DNA of 16,182 bases from Candidatus Altimarinota bacterium (lineage in GTDB: Bacteria; Patescibacteriota; Gracilibacteria; UBA4473). The DNA lies in NCBI GenBank assembly GCA_027028725.1, contig JALVIB010000005.1:1-16182 (forward strand), given 5' to 3'. Positions 7,795 to 14,685 of this stretch are shown in pieces. Numbering within the stretch: the stretch's first letter is position 1; each line of letters opens with the position of its first letter. The position numbers and the translations under genes are program-made. The notes beneath the pieces were generated by a model. The model was not told the origin of the DNA. It worked only from the letters and a program-made list of their open reading frames with translations, and did no database searches.

Positions 7795-7892
7795 GGAAGC
7801 TCTGATAAATAAAAATTTTACGCGATAAAGGAATTAGTCAGGCGCAAAAATAAAATTTATCTGTTTTGCGTTATTTATCAGAGTTTCCTTAA
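7791..7892. mobile_element. MITE-like element with TTAA ends at the valS stop codon
   Basis: Arms 7791-7812 and 7871-7892 are inverted repeats matching at 21 of 22 positions (TTAA then GGAARCTCTGATAAATAA). The ends are TTAA on both sides, consistent with a 4-bp target duplication of the YTAR type used by some IS5-group elements. The interior of about 58 bp has no ORF. The left TTAA supplies the TAA stop of valS, so insertion occurred at the stop without altering the protein. Transcribed, it would form a long hairpin that could end valS transcription. IS-family assignment is inference. Confidence 0.65.
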
Positions 7893-7951
7893 AAATTTCG
7901 CGGGATTTTCAATTAGAACAATAAAATAATAGGAATGTAAACACGAATTAT

Positions 7952-7980
7952 TTGCTTGTTTTTATGAATAAGTTTAGTGT
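7952..7980 (+). promoter_or_regulatory. Weak promoter candidate upstream of the surface-protein gene
   Basis: TTGCTT (7952-7957) and TAGTGT (7975-7980) are separated by 17 bp, about 30 bp ahead of the ATG at 8011. The -10 is a poor match. The rest of the 7893-8010 gap holds one iterated motif (7898) and AT-rich sequence without a Shine-Dalgarno. Confidence 0.2.
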
Positions 7981-8010
7981 ACATGAGAACATTTTTTAAT
8001 CCATCATTAC

Positions 8011-11000
8011 ATGAATTTCAAATTCCGTTTCCGGCTAGGTCTGATGGTGTTAGCAGTCCTTTCTGCTTTCACTTTCTTACCAAACACTTCTGCTAGCTCG
8101 CTCAAAGCAGATTTAATTCACAGTGTTTTTTCTTATCCGAGCATGTTTCAGGCGAATACATTTAAATTCCCTGACAAACTCATGAAGAAACCTGCTCATA
8201 ATATTTCTAAAGAAGAAAAAGAAAAAAAGCAGGAAATAGAAATAAAAAATTCGCGGGATTTTGCACCAATAAAGGAAGAAAAAATTAAGCCAGAAAAACC
8301 AGTCCACGAAGACCAAATAAAACCTGTTATAAAGCCGCTACCTATTTTAGAAGAAGGCAATCCTGATAAAGTAAAACCGGTTCAAGACACAAAACCTGTT
8401 GAGTTTTTTGAAGAAGTTAAACCAATCAAGCCAGTTAAACCATTTCAAGAAAGCACGAAACCGCAACAAATTAAACCACCTATTATTTTTGAAGAACCTA
8501 TCCAAACCGCAGAACCGATAGAGATAAACGAAACTATAAAACCAGTTCTAAACACAAAACCATACCAAACAAAACCGCCTATCAAACCCGAAGACATAAA
8601 ACCAACACCAACAAAACCACCCGTAAAACCAATAAAATTTGACTTAAAATTACTAACTCAAAAATTCTCTGAAATATTTAAGGAAAAACAAAAAAAAGAA
8701 GACAACAAACCAAAAATTTCGCGGGATTTTCCAAATCTTATTAAAAATGTTCCAAAAGCAAAAGGCAATAAAGATAATAAGGAAGTTCCTAAATATCAAC
8801 AATTCTTAAACAATTTAAGAGATAGAAATTTTTTTGATTTTTTAACTCGCAAGGACCCAAAATTTGAAAGCAAACCAATTATAAATCCTGTTATTAAGCA
8901 TGAAAATGTCGTCTTCACACCAACTGGTGACCGAAATAATACAATTGATGCCGGAGCACGCCAAGTAACTATTGGACAATTCAAGTTAAGAAATAACACA
9001 AGCGATGATGTTTTAGTTCGAAAAATGTTTTTTAGTAATATTGGATCAGGAAATTTAGATGATTTAGTTAATTTTTCCTTATACATGAATGGGATGCAAG
9101 TTTCTACAAATGTTCGATTCAATAACAATAGTGTTAGCATTTATTTAAGTAGTAATGCTGTTATCCCACACAATGAAACCCGCGAATTTTTTGTAATAGC
9201 TGATATTTCTAGAGAAGCCAGACCTGAAAGTACTTTCCAATTTAAATTCGGAGCAATTGAGCTGACAAATATAAATACTCATGAAGAATTCAATCCAGTA
9301 GATACTAGAGGAAATCCTATAGATGGTGATACATTAATGAATTATATCATTGTAGAACCTCATTCAACTGATATAAATGTTAGAAGAGTTGACGGTTTTA
9401 ATGATATAGAAAACGCTGTTGCAGGCTCAATGGATATAACATTTATGAAGTTTGCCATAGAAAACAGTAGTAATAATGATATTATGGTAAACTCAATTTC
9501 TGTAAAATTAATTGGAACTGGTGCAGTTACTAACAATTATCAAAATTTCACTGGATCTCTTTTTGTAAACGGTATGCAGGTAGGATCTGCTCAGACTTTT
9601 GATCCTGTAACAGGATTAGCAACCTTCAATAACCTTTCTATAAGCGTCTCTGGGGTTGGGCAAGAAGTAGTTGATGTTGTTGTTGATACAATAGAATTAG
9701 ATCAGGCACCATATGTAAGCAATAACGCTAGTGCTGTAGCTGGAAGTAATGTCATAAATGCTACTACAAACACAAACCTTCATGCAGGAGATCAAATTGT
9801 TATATCTTCTGATGGAACTGCAGCTGGGAATAATGCTGAAATTGTAACTGTAGCTCAAGACACACCAGCCGGTTCAACTCAAATTCCTGTAAATGAAACT
9901 ATTATGAATAGTCATTACGGAGATATAGTGGCATTTACTAGTAATGTACTACCAACTGCTAAAATAGCTATTACGAATGTTGAAGCATGGAGTGGCAATA
10001 TAATAAACCTAGTGCCTGTATACGAAGACCATATTCTTTTAGGAGATGGTCATAGTGACACGATGGGGGATGGTAATTGTAACGGTGGAACTGCTGACAA
10101 TTATCTCTGTGGAGCGACCTTTAACCTTATTCAGTCCGGAATGCTAAATATTGCAGAAACTGGACAATTCTCCCCACGCATCTTAGTTGCAGGAGAAACT
10201 AATGCTGGAGTTTTTCAAGTACGATTTAGTGCTGCAAACGATGAAGTTCAAGTAAAAGACATTTACCTAAAAAATAGTTTTGGAAATCAATTTGATGCTA
10301 GTGCTTATTTCAAATTATATAATGAAAGTGGTCAATTACTAGCTACTGAACAATTAATTAATGGGAAACTTCATTTTGATATAAATTTCAACAGAATAAT
10401 TGTCCCAAACAATAGAACAACTATTGCTACCATAAAAGCTGATGTAAACTCTATAACTAATTCATATCAAACAGCAAAAAGACTAAAATTGGAGCTTGAT
10501 ACATCTAGGGGACAAAATGGAATTGAAGCTGTGACTAGTTCAACCGGTTCTGATTTATCAGGTTCAGAAATTTCTGGAAATGCCATTGGCTCTGAATTTG
10601 TAGTCTACAAAACTAAGTTTACTTTGGATAGAATACCAACTACAAATACAGCATTGACAAGTGGTATTCATAAAGAAATATTTAGATTTAAAATAACTCC
10701 AGACGCTGCCGGTCATGTATTATTAGGTCGAATTCCTTTTGTTACATCTACATCATCAGCAAACATAAACATAGACAATGTAACAGTCGAAGATGCTATA
10801 AATTCTAACACAACATATAACACAGATTATATAAATTATGGATACAACACTAAACAATATATAGTGTTATTCAATAATCTTTTAGTAAACTCCCCTAAAG
10901 AGTTTGTCGTCTATGCTGATATAAATATAAACGGTACAATAAATAATAACGATGAAATATTTAGCCAATTATCAATGAATGACTATTCCATATATAGTAA

Positions 11001-11736
11001 TCCTTTCATGTTACCTACCAATTTCACATTTTCCACTATTCCATCTGGCATAGGCAAGGATATAATATGGGCTGATGGTTCAGATAGTACTGGTAATGAA
11101 GGTTATCTTGGTGGATACCTATGTCATCCTGATTCTAGCGCTACATCTCTTACCTTTAATGGAACTACCCAGACAAATAGCCAAAATGCACAATCAATAA
11201 ATCTTCATGCAGGATGGAATCTAATTTCTTCATATATAATCCCAAACGATAATTCTGTTGAATCCGTTTTTTCTGAATTATCAAGAAGAAGAATACTAGA
11301 ACAAGTAAACGATCAACAAAAAGTATTTAATCCAAATCTACCTAATTATTTAAATACTTTACAAACATTTGAAGGCGGAAAAGGATATTTTGTAAAGGTA
11401 AATAGAGATACTATACTAAATATTTATGGAGATAATTTTGTAACTCTACCTTATACACAAAACTTAAAGGAAGGATGGAATCTAATTGGATATCCACGAG
11501 ACACAACGGCTTCAAATATATTATGTATGTTACATGAAATATATGGAAATGCCGATATATTAGAAGAAGTAAAAGATGAATATGGAAACCGTCTCTATAG
11601 AAACGGAAATAATAATGGAGATAGTACAGATTGGACAGATGAAATTGGGGGATTTACACCAGGAAAAGCTTACTGGATAAAAGTAAATCAAAATTCTTCA
11701 ATAAATATAACTGATAATAGTTTGCCTTGTATTTAA
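8011..11736 (+). CDS. Large secreted surface protein with Pro/Lys linker and GWNLI repeats
   Basis: The 1241-residue product begins with a signal peptide (MNFKFRFRLGL, hydrophobic core to about residue 24, likely cut after TSA at 26-28). Residues about 55-230 are a low-complexity linker of KPxKP/IKPP repeats. Residues about 295-1050 are beta-rich and Asn/Thr-rich, like S-layer or adhesin domains. The C-terminus holds two repeats starting GWNLI (about residues 1068 and 1155), ending GKGYFVKV and GKAYWIKV, a module common in bacterial cell-surface proteins. It probably coats the cell or attaches it to a surface or host; no precise function is recognised. There is no LPXTG, transmembrane tail or SLH motif. 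The iterated motif occurs twice in the first 730 bp (8251, 8719, both coding SRDF) and is then absent for 3 kb. Arg codons are mostly AGA, unlike valS, which hints at transfer or fast turnover. Confidence 0.8.
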   Translation: MNFKFRFRLGLMVLAVLSAFTFLPNTSASSLKADLIHSVFSYPSMFQANTFKFPDKLMKKPAHNISKEEKEKKQEIEIKNSRDFAPIKEEKIKPEKPVHEDQIKPVIKPLPILEEGNPDKVKPVQDTKPVEFFEEVKPIKPVKPFQESTKPQQIKPPIIFEEPIQTAEPIEINETIKPVLNTKPYQTKPPIKPEDIKPTPTKPPVKPIKFDLKLLTQKFSEIFKEKQKKEDNKPKISRDFPNLIKNVPKAKGNKDNKEVPKYQQFLNNLRDRNFFDFLTRKDPKFESKPIINPVIKHENVVFTPTGDRNNTIDAGARQVTIGQFKLRNNTSDDVLVRKMFFSNIGSGNLDDLVNFSLYMNGMQVSTNVRFNNNSVSIYLSSNAVIPHNETREFFVIADISREARPESTFQFKFGAIELTNINTHEEFNPVDTRGNPIDGDTLMNYIIVEPHSTDINVRRVDGFNDIENAVAGSMDITFMKFAIENSSNNDIMVNSISVKLIGTGAVTNNYQNFTGSLFVNGMQVGSAQTFDPVTGLATFNNLSISVSGVGQEVVDVVVDTIELDQAPYVSNNASAVAGSNVINATTNTNLHAGDQIVISSDGTAAGNNAEIVTVAQDTPAGSTQIPVNETIMNSHYGDIVAFTSNVLPTAKIAITNVEAWSGNIINLVPVYEDHILLGDGHSDTMGDGNCNGGTADNYLCGATFNLIQSGMLNIAETGQFSPRILVAGETNAGVFQVRFSAANDEVQVKDIYLKNSFGNQFDASAYFKLYNESGQLLATEQLINGKLHFDINFNRIIVPNNRTTIATIKADVNSITNSYQTAKRLKLELDTSRGQNGIEAVTSSTGSDLSGSEISGNAIGSEFVVYKTKFTLDRIPTTNTALTSGIHKEIFRFKITPDAAGHVLLGRIPFVTSTSSANINIDNVTVEDAINSNTTYNTDYINYGYNTKQYIVLFNNLLVNSPKEFVVYADININGTINNNDEIFSQLSMNDYSIYSNPFMLPTNFTFSTIPSGIGKDIIWADGSDSTGNEGYLGGYLCHPDSSATSLTFNGTTQTNSQNAQSINLHAGWNLISSYIIPNDNSVESVFSELSRRRILEQVNDQQKVFNPNLPNYLNTLQTFEGGKGYFVKVNRDTILNIYGDNFVTLPYTQNLKEGWNLIGYPRDTTASNILCMLHEIYGNADILEEVKDEYGNRLYRNGNNNGDSTDWTDEIGGFTPGKAYWIKVNQNSSINITDNSLPCI

Positions 11737-11762
11737 ATAATTTCAAACAACTATATAAGTAT

Positions 11763-11790
11763 AAAATCCCGCGAAATTTCGCGGGATTTT
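11763..11790 (+). terminator. Terminator made of two inverted copies of the iterated motif
   Basis: A 28-nt perfect palindrome consists of AAAATCCCGCGAAA followed directly by its own reverse complement. It lies 27 bp after the surface-protein stop and is followed by TTTTACTTTT. The stem is G/C-rich in the middle with flanking A and T runs, so it would work as an intrinsic terminator in both directions. It is the only place in the window where two motif copies are abutted head to head. Confidence 0.8.
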
Positions 11791-11847
11791 ACTTTTATCC
11801 AAAAATCCCTAGACTGAGAAGTGATTTATTTTCTTACCCTCTCAAAA

Positions 11848-12237
11848 ATGAAAAAACTAAACATTTTATTAGCTGGTTTAATTTTTACGCCAATGGTTTT
11901 TGCTGGTGGATATGGACCAAGCACTCCTATTCGCCTAGAAAATGCGCCTACTGCAAAGATTGAAGTAAAAAAAGTCTTTGCTCCAAAAGTAGTTACTAAA
12001 AAAAGCCCGCGAAATTCTCTTTGTGGATGGCGCACGACATCTCGTTGGTATGAATGTGATACCAAAAGTGTGCTTTTAGAGCGTCGTTTCCGTATTCGTG
12101 GAGAACGAATCTCTGGAGACTTAACACCAACTGTTCGAAATCGTGCCACTCGTGGACACGATCTAGAAAGAGAATTTGATCGGCAAGCCGCCGCACGGAA
12201 TAAATTATTACGCTGGCGCAGAGCTTTTAGTCGGTAA
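11848..12237 (+). CDS. Small secreted basic protein of unknown function
   Basis: The 129-residue product starts with a clear signal peptide (MKKLNILLAGLIFTPMVFA, cleavage after residue 19). The mature part is about 110 residues, strongly basic in its C-terminal half, with only two cysteines (C59 and C70, in 'SLCGWRTTSRWYECDTKS') that could form one disulfide. The last 30 residues look helical and Arg-rich. I do not recognise the family. A GTG at 11821 in the same frame would add nine residues before the Lys-Lys signal start, so ATG 11848 is preferred. It lies downstream of the surface-protein terminator, so it probably has its own promoter. A degenerate motif copy (AGCCCGCGAAATT, near 12003) codes for SPRN. 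A role at the cell envelope, perhaps beside the preceding surface protein, is only inference from export and position. Confidence 0.75.
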   Translation: MKKLNILLAGLIFTPMVFAGGYGPSTPIRLENAPTAKIEVKKVFAPKVVTKKSPRNSLCGWRTTSRWYECDTKSVLLERRFRIRGERISGDLTPTVRNRATRGHDLEREFDRQAAARNKLLRWRRAFSR

Positions 12238-12325
12238 AAAAGAAAAAATCCCGCGAAATTTTACAGAAGAACGGGGAAATTTAGAGGTCAGAAGAAATAT
12301 GGATAGAAAATAATGTAAATGTAGT

Positions 12326-12344
12326 GGCTGGTCTTGTATCAGCC
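12326..12344. repeat. GTAG-type hairpin (GGCTGGT/ATCAGCC)
   Basis: A 7-bp stem with one G-U pair and the loop CTTGT is preceded by GTAGT. It occupies the position in the left direct-repeat unit that the GGGCGATT hairpin occupies in the right unit, so the stem sequence varies while the boundary is kept. Confidence 0.5.
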
Positions 12345-12366
12345 CTAAAAATAATTCCTTTTGTAG

Positions 12367-12386
12367 GCGCGGTCACGTGACCGCGC
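12367..12386. repeat. 20-bp perfect palindrome GCGCGGTCACGTGACCGCGC
   Basis: This palindrome is fully self-complementary, preceded by TTGTAG and followed by TTTCGTCT. The same structure with one changed base is at 13217-13236. Either could act as a terminator or protein-binding palindrome, but the repeated context suggests a dispersed element. Confidence 0.8.
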
Positions 12387-12425
12387 TTTCGTCTGATTTT
12401 TTTCGCGGGATTTTTAAAAATATTC

Positions 12426-12431
12426 TATAAT
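12426..12431 (+). promoter_or_regulatory. Candidate -10 box (TATAAT) of the SWIM gene
   Basis: A consensus TATAAT lies 14 bp before the ATG at 12445, implying a very short leader. No good -35 is present; the iterated motif (12403-12410) lies where it would be. An ATG at 12437 opens only a three-codon frame (ATG AAA CAA TGA), so 12445 is the start. Confidence 0.4.
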
Positions 12432-12444
12432 TTGTTATGAAACA

Positions 12445-13128
12445 ATGAAACAACCTAAGTGGAGTATTCGAAATTTGGAATATGCCGTGAGTGATCGGAT
12501 ATTTCTTCGCGGAAAAAACCTTTTCCAATCCGGAAAAGTTGTAGAAATTCGCGAGTTTCCCAGTTTTTATAGCGGGATTGTTCAAAGCACACATGATTAC
12601 CAAGTTTCTATTTCCGAGAAAGAAGTCGATTTGGCTGAATGCAATTGTTATATGGGCGAAAATGGAGAATTTTGTAAACATATTATTGCTCTGGGATTAG
12701 CAGTTTTGAAAAAATCAGGAAAAAACAATAAACGAGAAATCCCGCGAAGTTTAGAGGAAGTAAAACTAATGGTCTCCAAAGGGTTACGCAAAATAAAACC
12801 ATATACTGGTCCATCTTCAATTTGGTTTAAGTATCAACGCCAACTTGATATTGGGTCATTTGAAATCGAGGAAGCGATTTCTGTTTTAAAACCGTCCGTA
12901 GAAAATGCTAAATATCTATGGAAGCTAGTTTTAAAACTGAGTAAAAAATTATCCGAAGGCGGAATTGATGATTCTGATGGTCGAGTTGGGAGTTGTATTT
13001 CTCTAATTGTTGAGAAGTGTGGAAGTTTTGGAAAACAAGATGAATCATTAATTCCTTTATTACGAAAATTCGCGAAAGATGACACCGGTTTTGGCTTTGA
13101 GGAAGAATTATCTGATATGTTGGAGTGA
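12445..13128 (+). CDS. SWIM zinc-finger protein
   Basis: This is a 227-residue protein. The N-terminal half has the SWIM signature C-x-C-x8-C-x-H (CNCYMGENGEFCKH, about residues 66-79), a zinc-binding fold associated with DNA, RNA or protein contacts. It is preceded by the usual 'RGKNLFQSGKVVEI' repeat-entry region. The C-terminal part is helical, with no helicase, transposase or nuclease motif, so this is the stand-alone SWIM type rather than the Snf2-linked one. The stop is TGA, which argues against a code in which TGA is reassigned. It is convergent with the rpsC operon and bracketed by direct repeats, so it could have been carried or duplicated as a unit. Function is unknown; interaction with nucleic acid is inferred from the domain only. 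Confidence 0.85.
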   Translation: MKQPKWSIRNLEYAVSDRIFLRGKNLFQSGKVVEIREFPSFYSGIVQSTHDYQVSISEKEVDLAECNCYMGENGEFCKHIIALGLAVLKKSGKNNKREIPRSLEEVKLMVSKGLRKIKPYTGPSSIWFKYQRQLDIGSFEIEEAISVLKPSVENAKYLWKLVLKLSKKLSEGGIDDSDGRVGSCISLIVEKCGSFGKQDESLIPLLRKFAKDDTGFGFEEELSDMLE

Positions 13129-13188
13129 AAATTTCGCAAAATTTTGACAGAATAACAGAAGAAAATAAGAGGTCAGAAGAAAATGTGG

Positions 13189-13207
13189 GGGCGATTATCA
13201 ATCGCCC
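13189..13207. repeat. GTAG-type hairpin (GGGCGATT/AATCGCCC)
   Basis: This is an 8-bp perfect stem with a 3-base loop, preceded by GTGGG. A T-run follows (CCCTTTTT), so it could terminate SWIM gene transcription about 60 bp after its stop. Confidence 0.6.
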
Positions 13208-13216
13208 TTTTTGCAG

Positions 13217-13236
13217 GCGCGGTCGCGTGACCGCGC
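13217..13236. repeat. Hairpin GCGCGGTC-GCGT-GACCGCGC
   Basis: This is an 8-bp perfect stem with a GCGT loop, preceded by TTGCAG and followed by TTTCGTCT. It is one base different from the perfect palindrome at 12367-12386. Confidence 0.8.
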
Positions 13237-13251
13237 TTTCGTCTTGTAGAT

Positions 13252-13267
13252 GCGAATTCGAATTCGC
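13252..13267. repeat. 16-bp perfect palindrome GCGAATTCGAATTCGC
   Basis: It is fully self-complementary, preceded by TTGTAGAT and followed by GCTTTC. It belongs to the same tandem cluster of GTAG-bounded palindromes between the SWIM gene and rpsC. Confidence 0.7.
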
Positions 13268-13290
13268 GCTTTCTGAAATATGAAAAAGCG

Positions 13291-13316
13291 TAGGCGCGAC
13301 GGCGCCGTCGCGCCTA
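13291..13316. repeat. 26-bp perfect palindrome centred on GGCGCC
   Basis: It begins TAGGCGCGACG and ends with the exact reverse complement CGTCGCGCCTA. It is the longest perfect G/C-rich palindrome here. It lies 30 bp beyond the rpsC terminator and is preceded by GCG, continuing the GTAG-bounded pattern. Confidence 0.8.
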
Positions 13317-13346
13317 ATTTTAAAATTTCGCGGGATTTTTGATTAC

Positions 13347-13372
13347 AAAAAAAACGAGCCGAAGCTCGTTTT
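13347..13372 (-). terminator. Intrinsic terminator of the ribosomal protein operon (UUCG loop)
   Basis: Read on the minus strand, a stem of AAAACGAGC and GCTCGTTTT closes on a C(UUCG)G tetraloop and runs into eight T residues. It lies 25-50 bp after the rpsC stop. It has a shorter T-run on the plus strand, so it may also stop SWIM gene read-through. Confidence 0.9.
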
Positions 13373-13397
13373 CTAGTTTTGTAAGCTCTAAAATCCA

Positions 13398-14051
13398 CTA
13401 GTCGTTTAACATATCGTTTTTGAAAACTAGTCCGTGGTATGTCCAAACTTTAATTCCAATCACTCCGTAAGTGGTATTCGCACGAGCTGTAGCGTAGCTA
13501 ATTTTTGCTCGTAGCGTGTGTAGTGGCACTGTCCCGAAAGAATAAATCTCTCGTCGCGCAATATCCACTCCGTTCAAACGACCAGAAATTTGAATTTTCA
13601 TTCCTTTTAGACCGGATTCTTTGGCTCGATCCAAAGCCATTTTACAAACTCGGCGGAATGGAAAGCGGCGTTCAATTTGTTCAGCAACAGAATCCGCGAC
13701 AATTTGAGCGTCTCCATCAGCTTTACGAACTTCTTGAACAGACACATTAATTGTTTTGTCACCGAATTTCGCACGCAATTCTTTGTTTAAGTTTTCGATA
13801 TTTTCACCACTTCGTCCGATGATTACTCCCGGTTTACCGCTATGAATAACAACTGAAACCTTTCCTCCACCTCGGTTTATTGCTACTTTAGAAAGAGCTG
13901 CTTTTCTCGCGAATTTTTTAGTTAAGAACTTTCGAATCGCGATATCTTGCAACAGTTTCCCTTTAAAATCTTTGTTGTTAGAATACCAAGTTGAGTCCCA
14001 CTTTCTAGTGATTCCCACTCGAATTGAAATTGGTGATACTTTTTTTCCCAT
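13398..14051 (-). CDS. rpsC: 30S ribosomal protein S3
   Basis: This 217-residue protein of the 30S head lies at the mRNA entry channel. The type II KH domain has the GRSG loop at residues 79-82 (preceded by GKPGVII), and the C-terminal S3 domain is complete ('GVIGIKVWTYHG'). It is slightly shorter than the 233 residues of E. coli because of a short C-terminal tail. It starts 8 bp after the rplV stop, with the leader AATTAAATAA and no Shine-Dalgarno. It is the last gene of the run: a strong terminator follows instead of rplP (L16) and rpmC (L29), so the S10 cluster is split here. The stop is TAG. No iterated motif lies inside. Confidence 0.97.
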   Translation of the reverse strand: MGKKVSPISIRVGITRKWDSTWYSNNKDFKGKLLQDIAIRKFLTKKFARKAALSKVAINRGGGKVSVVIHSGKPGVIIGRSGENIENLNKELRAKFGDKTINVSVQEVRKADGDAQIVADSVAEQIERRFPFRRVCKMALDRAKESGLKGMKIQISGRLNGVDIARREIYSFGTVPLHTLRAKISYATARANTTYGVIGIKVWTYHGLVFKNDMLND

Positions 14052-14059
14052 TTATTTAA

Positions 14060-14386
14060 TTATTTATCAGCTAATTTAATAGTAATGTGAGCTGTTGGTT
14101 TATTTAAACGCAATGCTCGCCCTCTTGTTGAAGGTAAATATCTTTTATAAAAAGGACCTTTGGTAATAACAACTTCCTTTACCACAAGGTTTTCTCTTTT
14201 TTTATCATCATTTTTCTCCGCATTAGACATTGCTGAATGTAAAACTTTATACAAAATTTTCGCGGATTTTTTGGCAGTAAACTTCAAAATATTTAAAGCT
14301 TCCACAACATCTTTTCCACGAATCAATCCAGCCACAATATTGGCTTTTTTTGGAGAAACTCTGATACCTTTTAGAATTGCTTTCAT
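14060..14386 (-). CDS. rplV: 50S ribosomal protein L22
   Basis: This 108-residue protein of the large subunit has a beta hairpin that lines the peptide exit tunnel. The sequence has the family start 'KGIRVSPKKANIVAGLIRGK' and the tunnel-loop region 'KGPFYKRYLPSTRGRA'. Length is normal (E. coli 110). It begins 10 bp after the rpsS stop with the leader AATTAAATAATG, and is expected to be cotranscribed with rpsS and rpsC. L22 is near-universal; nothing is unusual in it. Confidence 0.97.
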   Translation of the reverse strand: MKAILKGIRVSPKKANIVAGLIRGKDVVEALNILKFTAKKSAKILYKVLHSAMSNAEKNDDKKRENLVVKEVVITKGPFYKRYLPSTRGRALRLNKPTAHITIKLADK

Positions 14387-14396
14387 TATTTAATTA

Positions 14397-14663
14397 TTAT
14401 CTATCTTTACCTCCGTGTGCACGGAATTTACGTGTTGGAGAGAATTCTCCTAACCTGTGTCCAACCATCGCTTCAGTACAAAATACTGATGGGAACTCTT
14501 TTCCGTTGTGAACAGCAAAAGTGTGTCCCACAAACTCTGGTGAAATAACACAAGCTCTTGACCAAGTTTTAATAACTCGTTTTTTACCTGATTCGTTCAT
14601 CGCTTTAATCTTTTTGATTAAGCGAGGATCTACCCATGGACCTTTTTTTGATGATCTAGTCAT
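14397..14663 (-). CDS. rpsS: 30S ribosomal protein S19
   Basis: This 88-residue protein of the small-subunit head contacts S13 and the A-site tRNA region. It is recognised by 'MTRSSKKGPWVDPRLIKKI' at the start and 'GHTFAVHNGKEFPSV' and 'GHRLGEFSPTRKF' later. Length matches the family (about 90). It lies 22 bp after rplB in the standard order L2-S19-L22-S3. It has no Shine-Dalgarno, and its leader is AT-rich but differs from the AATTAAATA pattern of its neighbours. Confidence 0.97.
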   Translation of the reverse strand: MTRSSKKGPWVDPRLIKKIKAMNESGKKRVIKTWSRACVISPEFVGHTFAVHNGKEFPSVFCTEAMVGHRLGEFSPTRKFRAHGGKDR

Positions 14664-14685
14664 TTTATAATCTTATAAAGTTAAA

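Larger units (their letters stand above)
12283..12394. repeat. Direct repeat unit, left of the SWIM gene
   Basis: AGAGGTCAGAAGAAA (12283-12297) recurs exactly at 13168-13182. The 30-bp block at 12365-12394 recurs with one mismatch at 13215-13244. These two units bracket the SWIM gene in the same orientation. The left unit is longer, with 82 versus 47 bp between block starts, because of a different internal hairpin. Confidence 0.7.
13168..13244. repeat. Direct repeat unit, right of the SWIM gene
   Basis: This unit contains the 15-bp block AGAGGTCAGAAGAAA (13168-13182) and the 30-bp palindromic block (13215-13244), each matching the unit at 12283-12394. Between them is a hairpin of different sequence (13189-13207, GGGCGATT/AATCGCCC with loop ATC). 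Confidence 0.7.

Noticed and set aside
13128..13128. Recoded TGA (code 25, as in Gracilibacteria/Absconditabacteria)
   Set aside because: The SWIM gene ends in TGA at a sensible length, and no conserved Gly or Trp position in any gene is encoded by TGA.
12367..13316. CRISPR array from the repeated palindromes
   Set aside because: Repeat units differ in sequence and spacing, there are no uniform spacers, and no cas genes are present.
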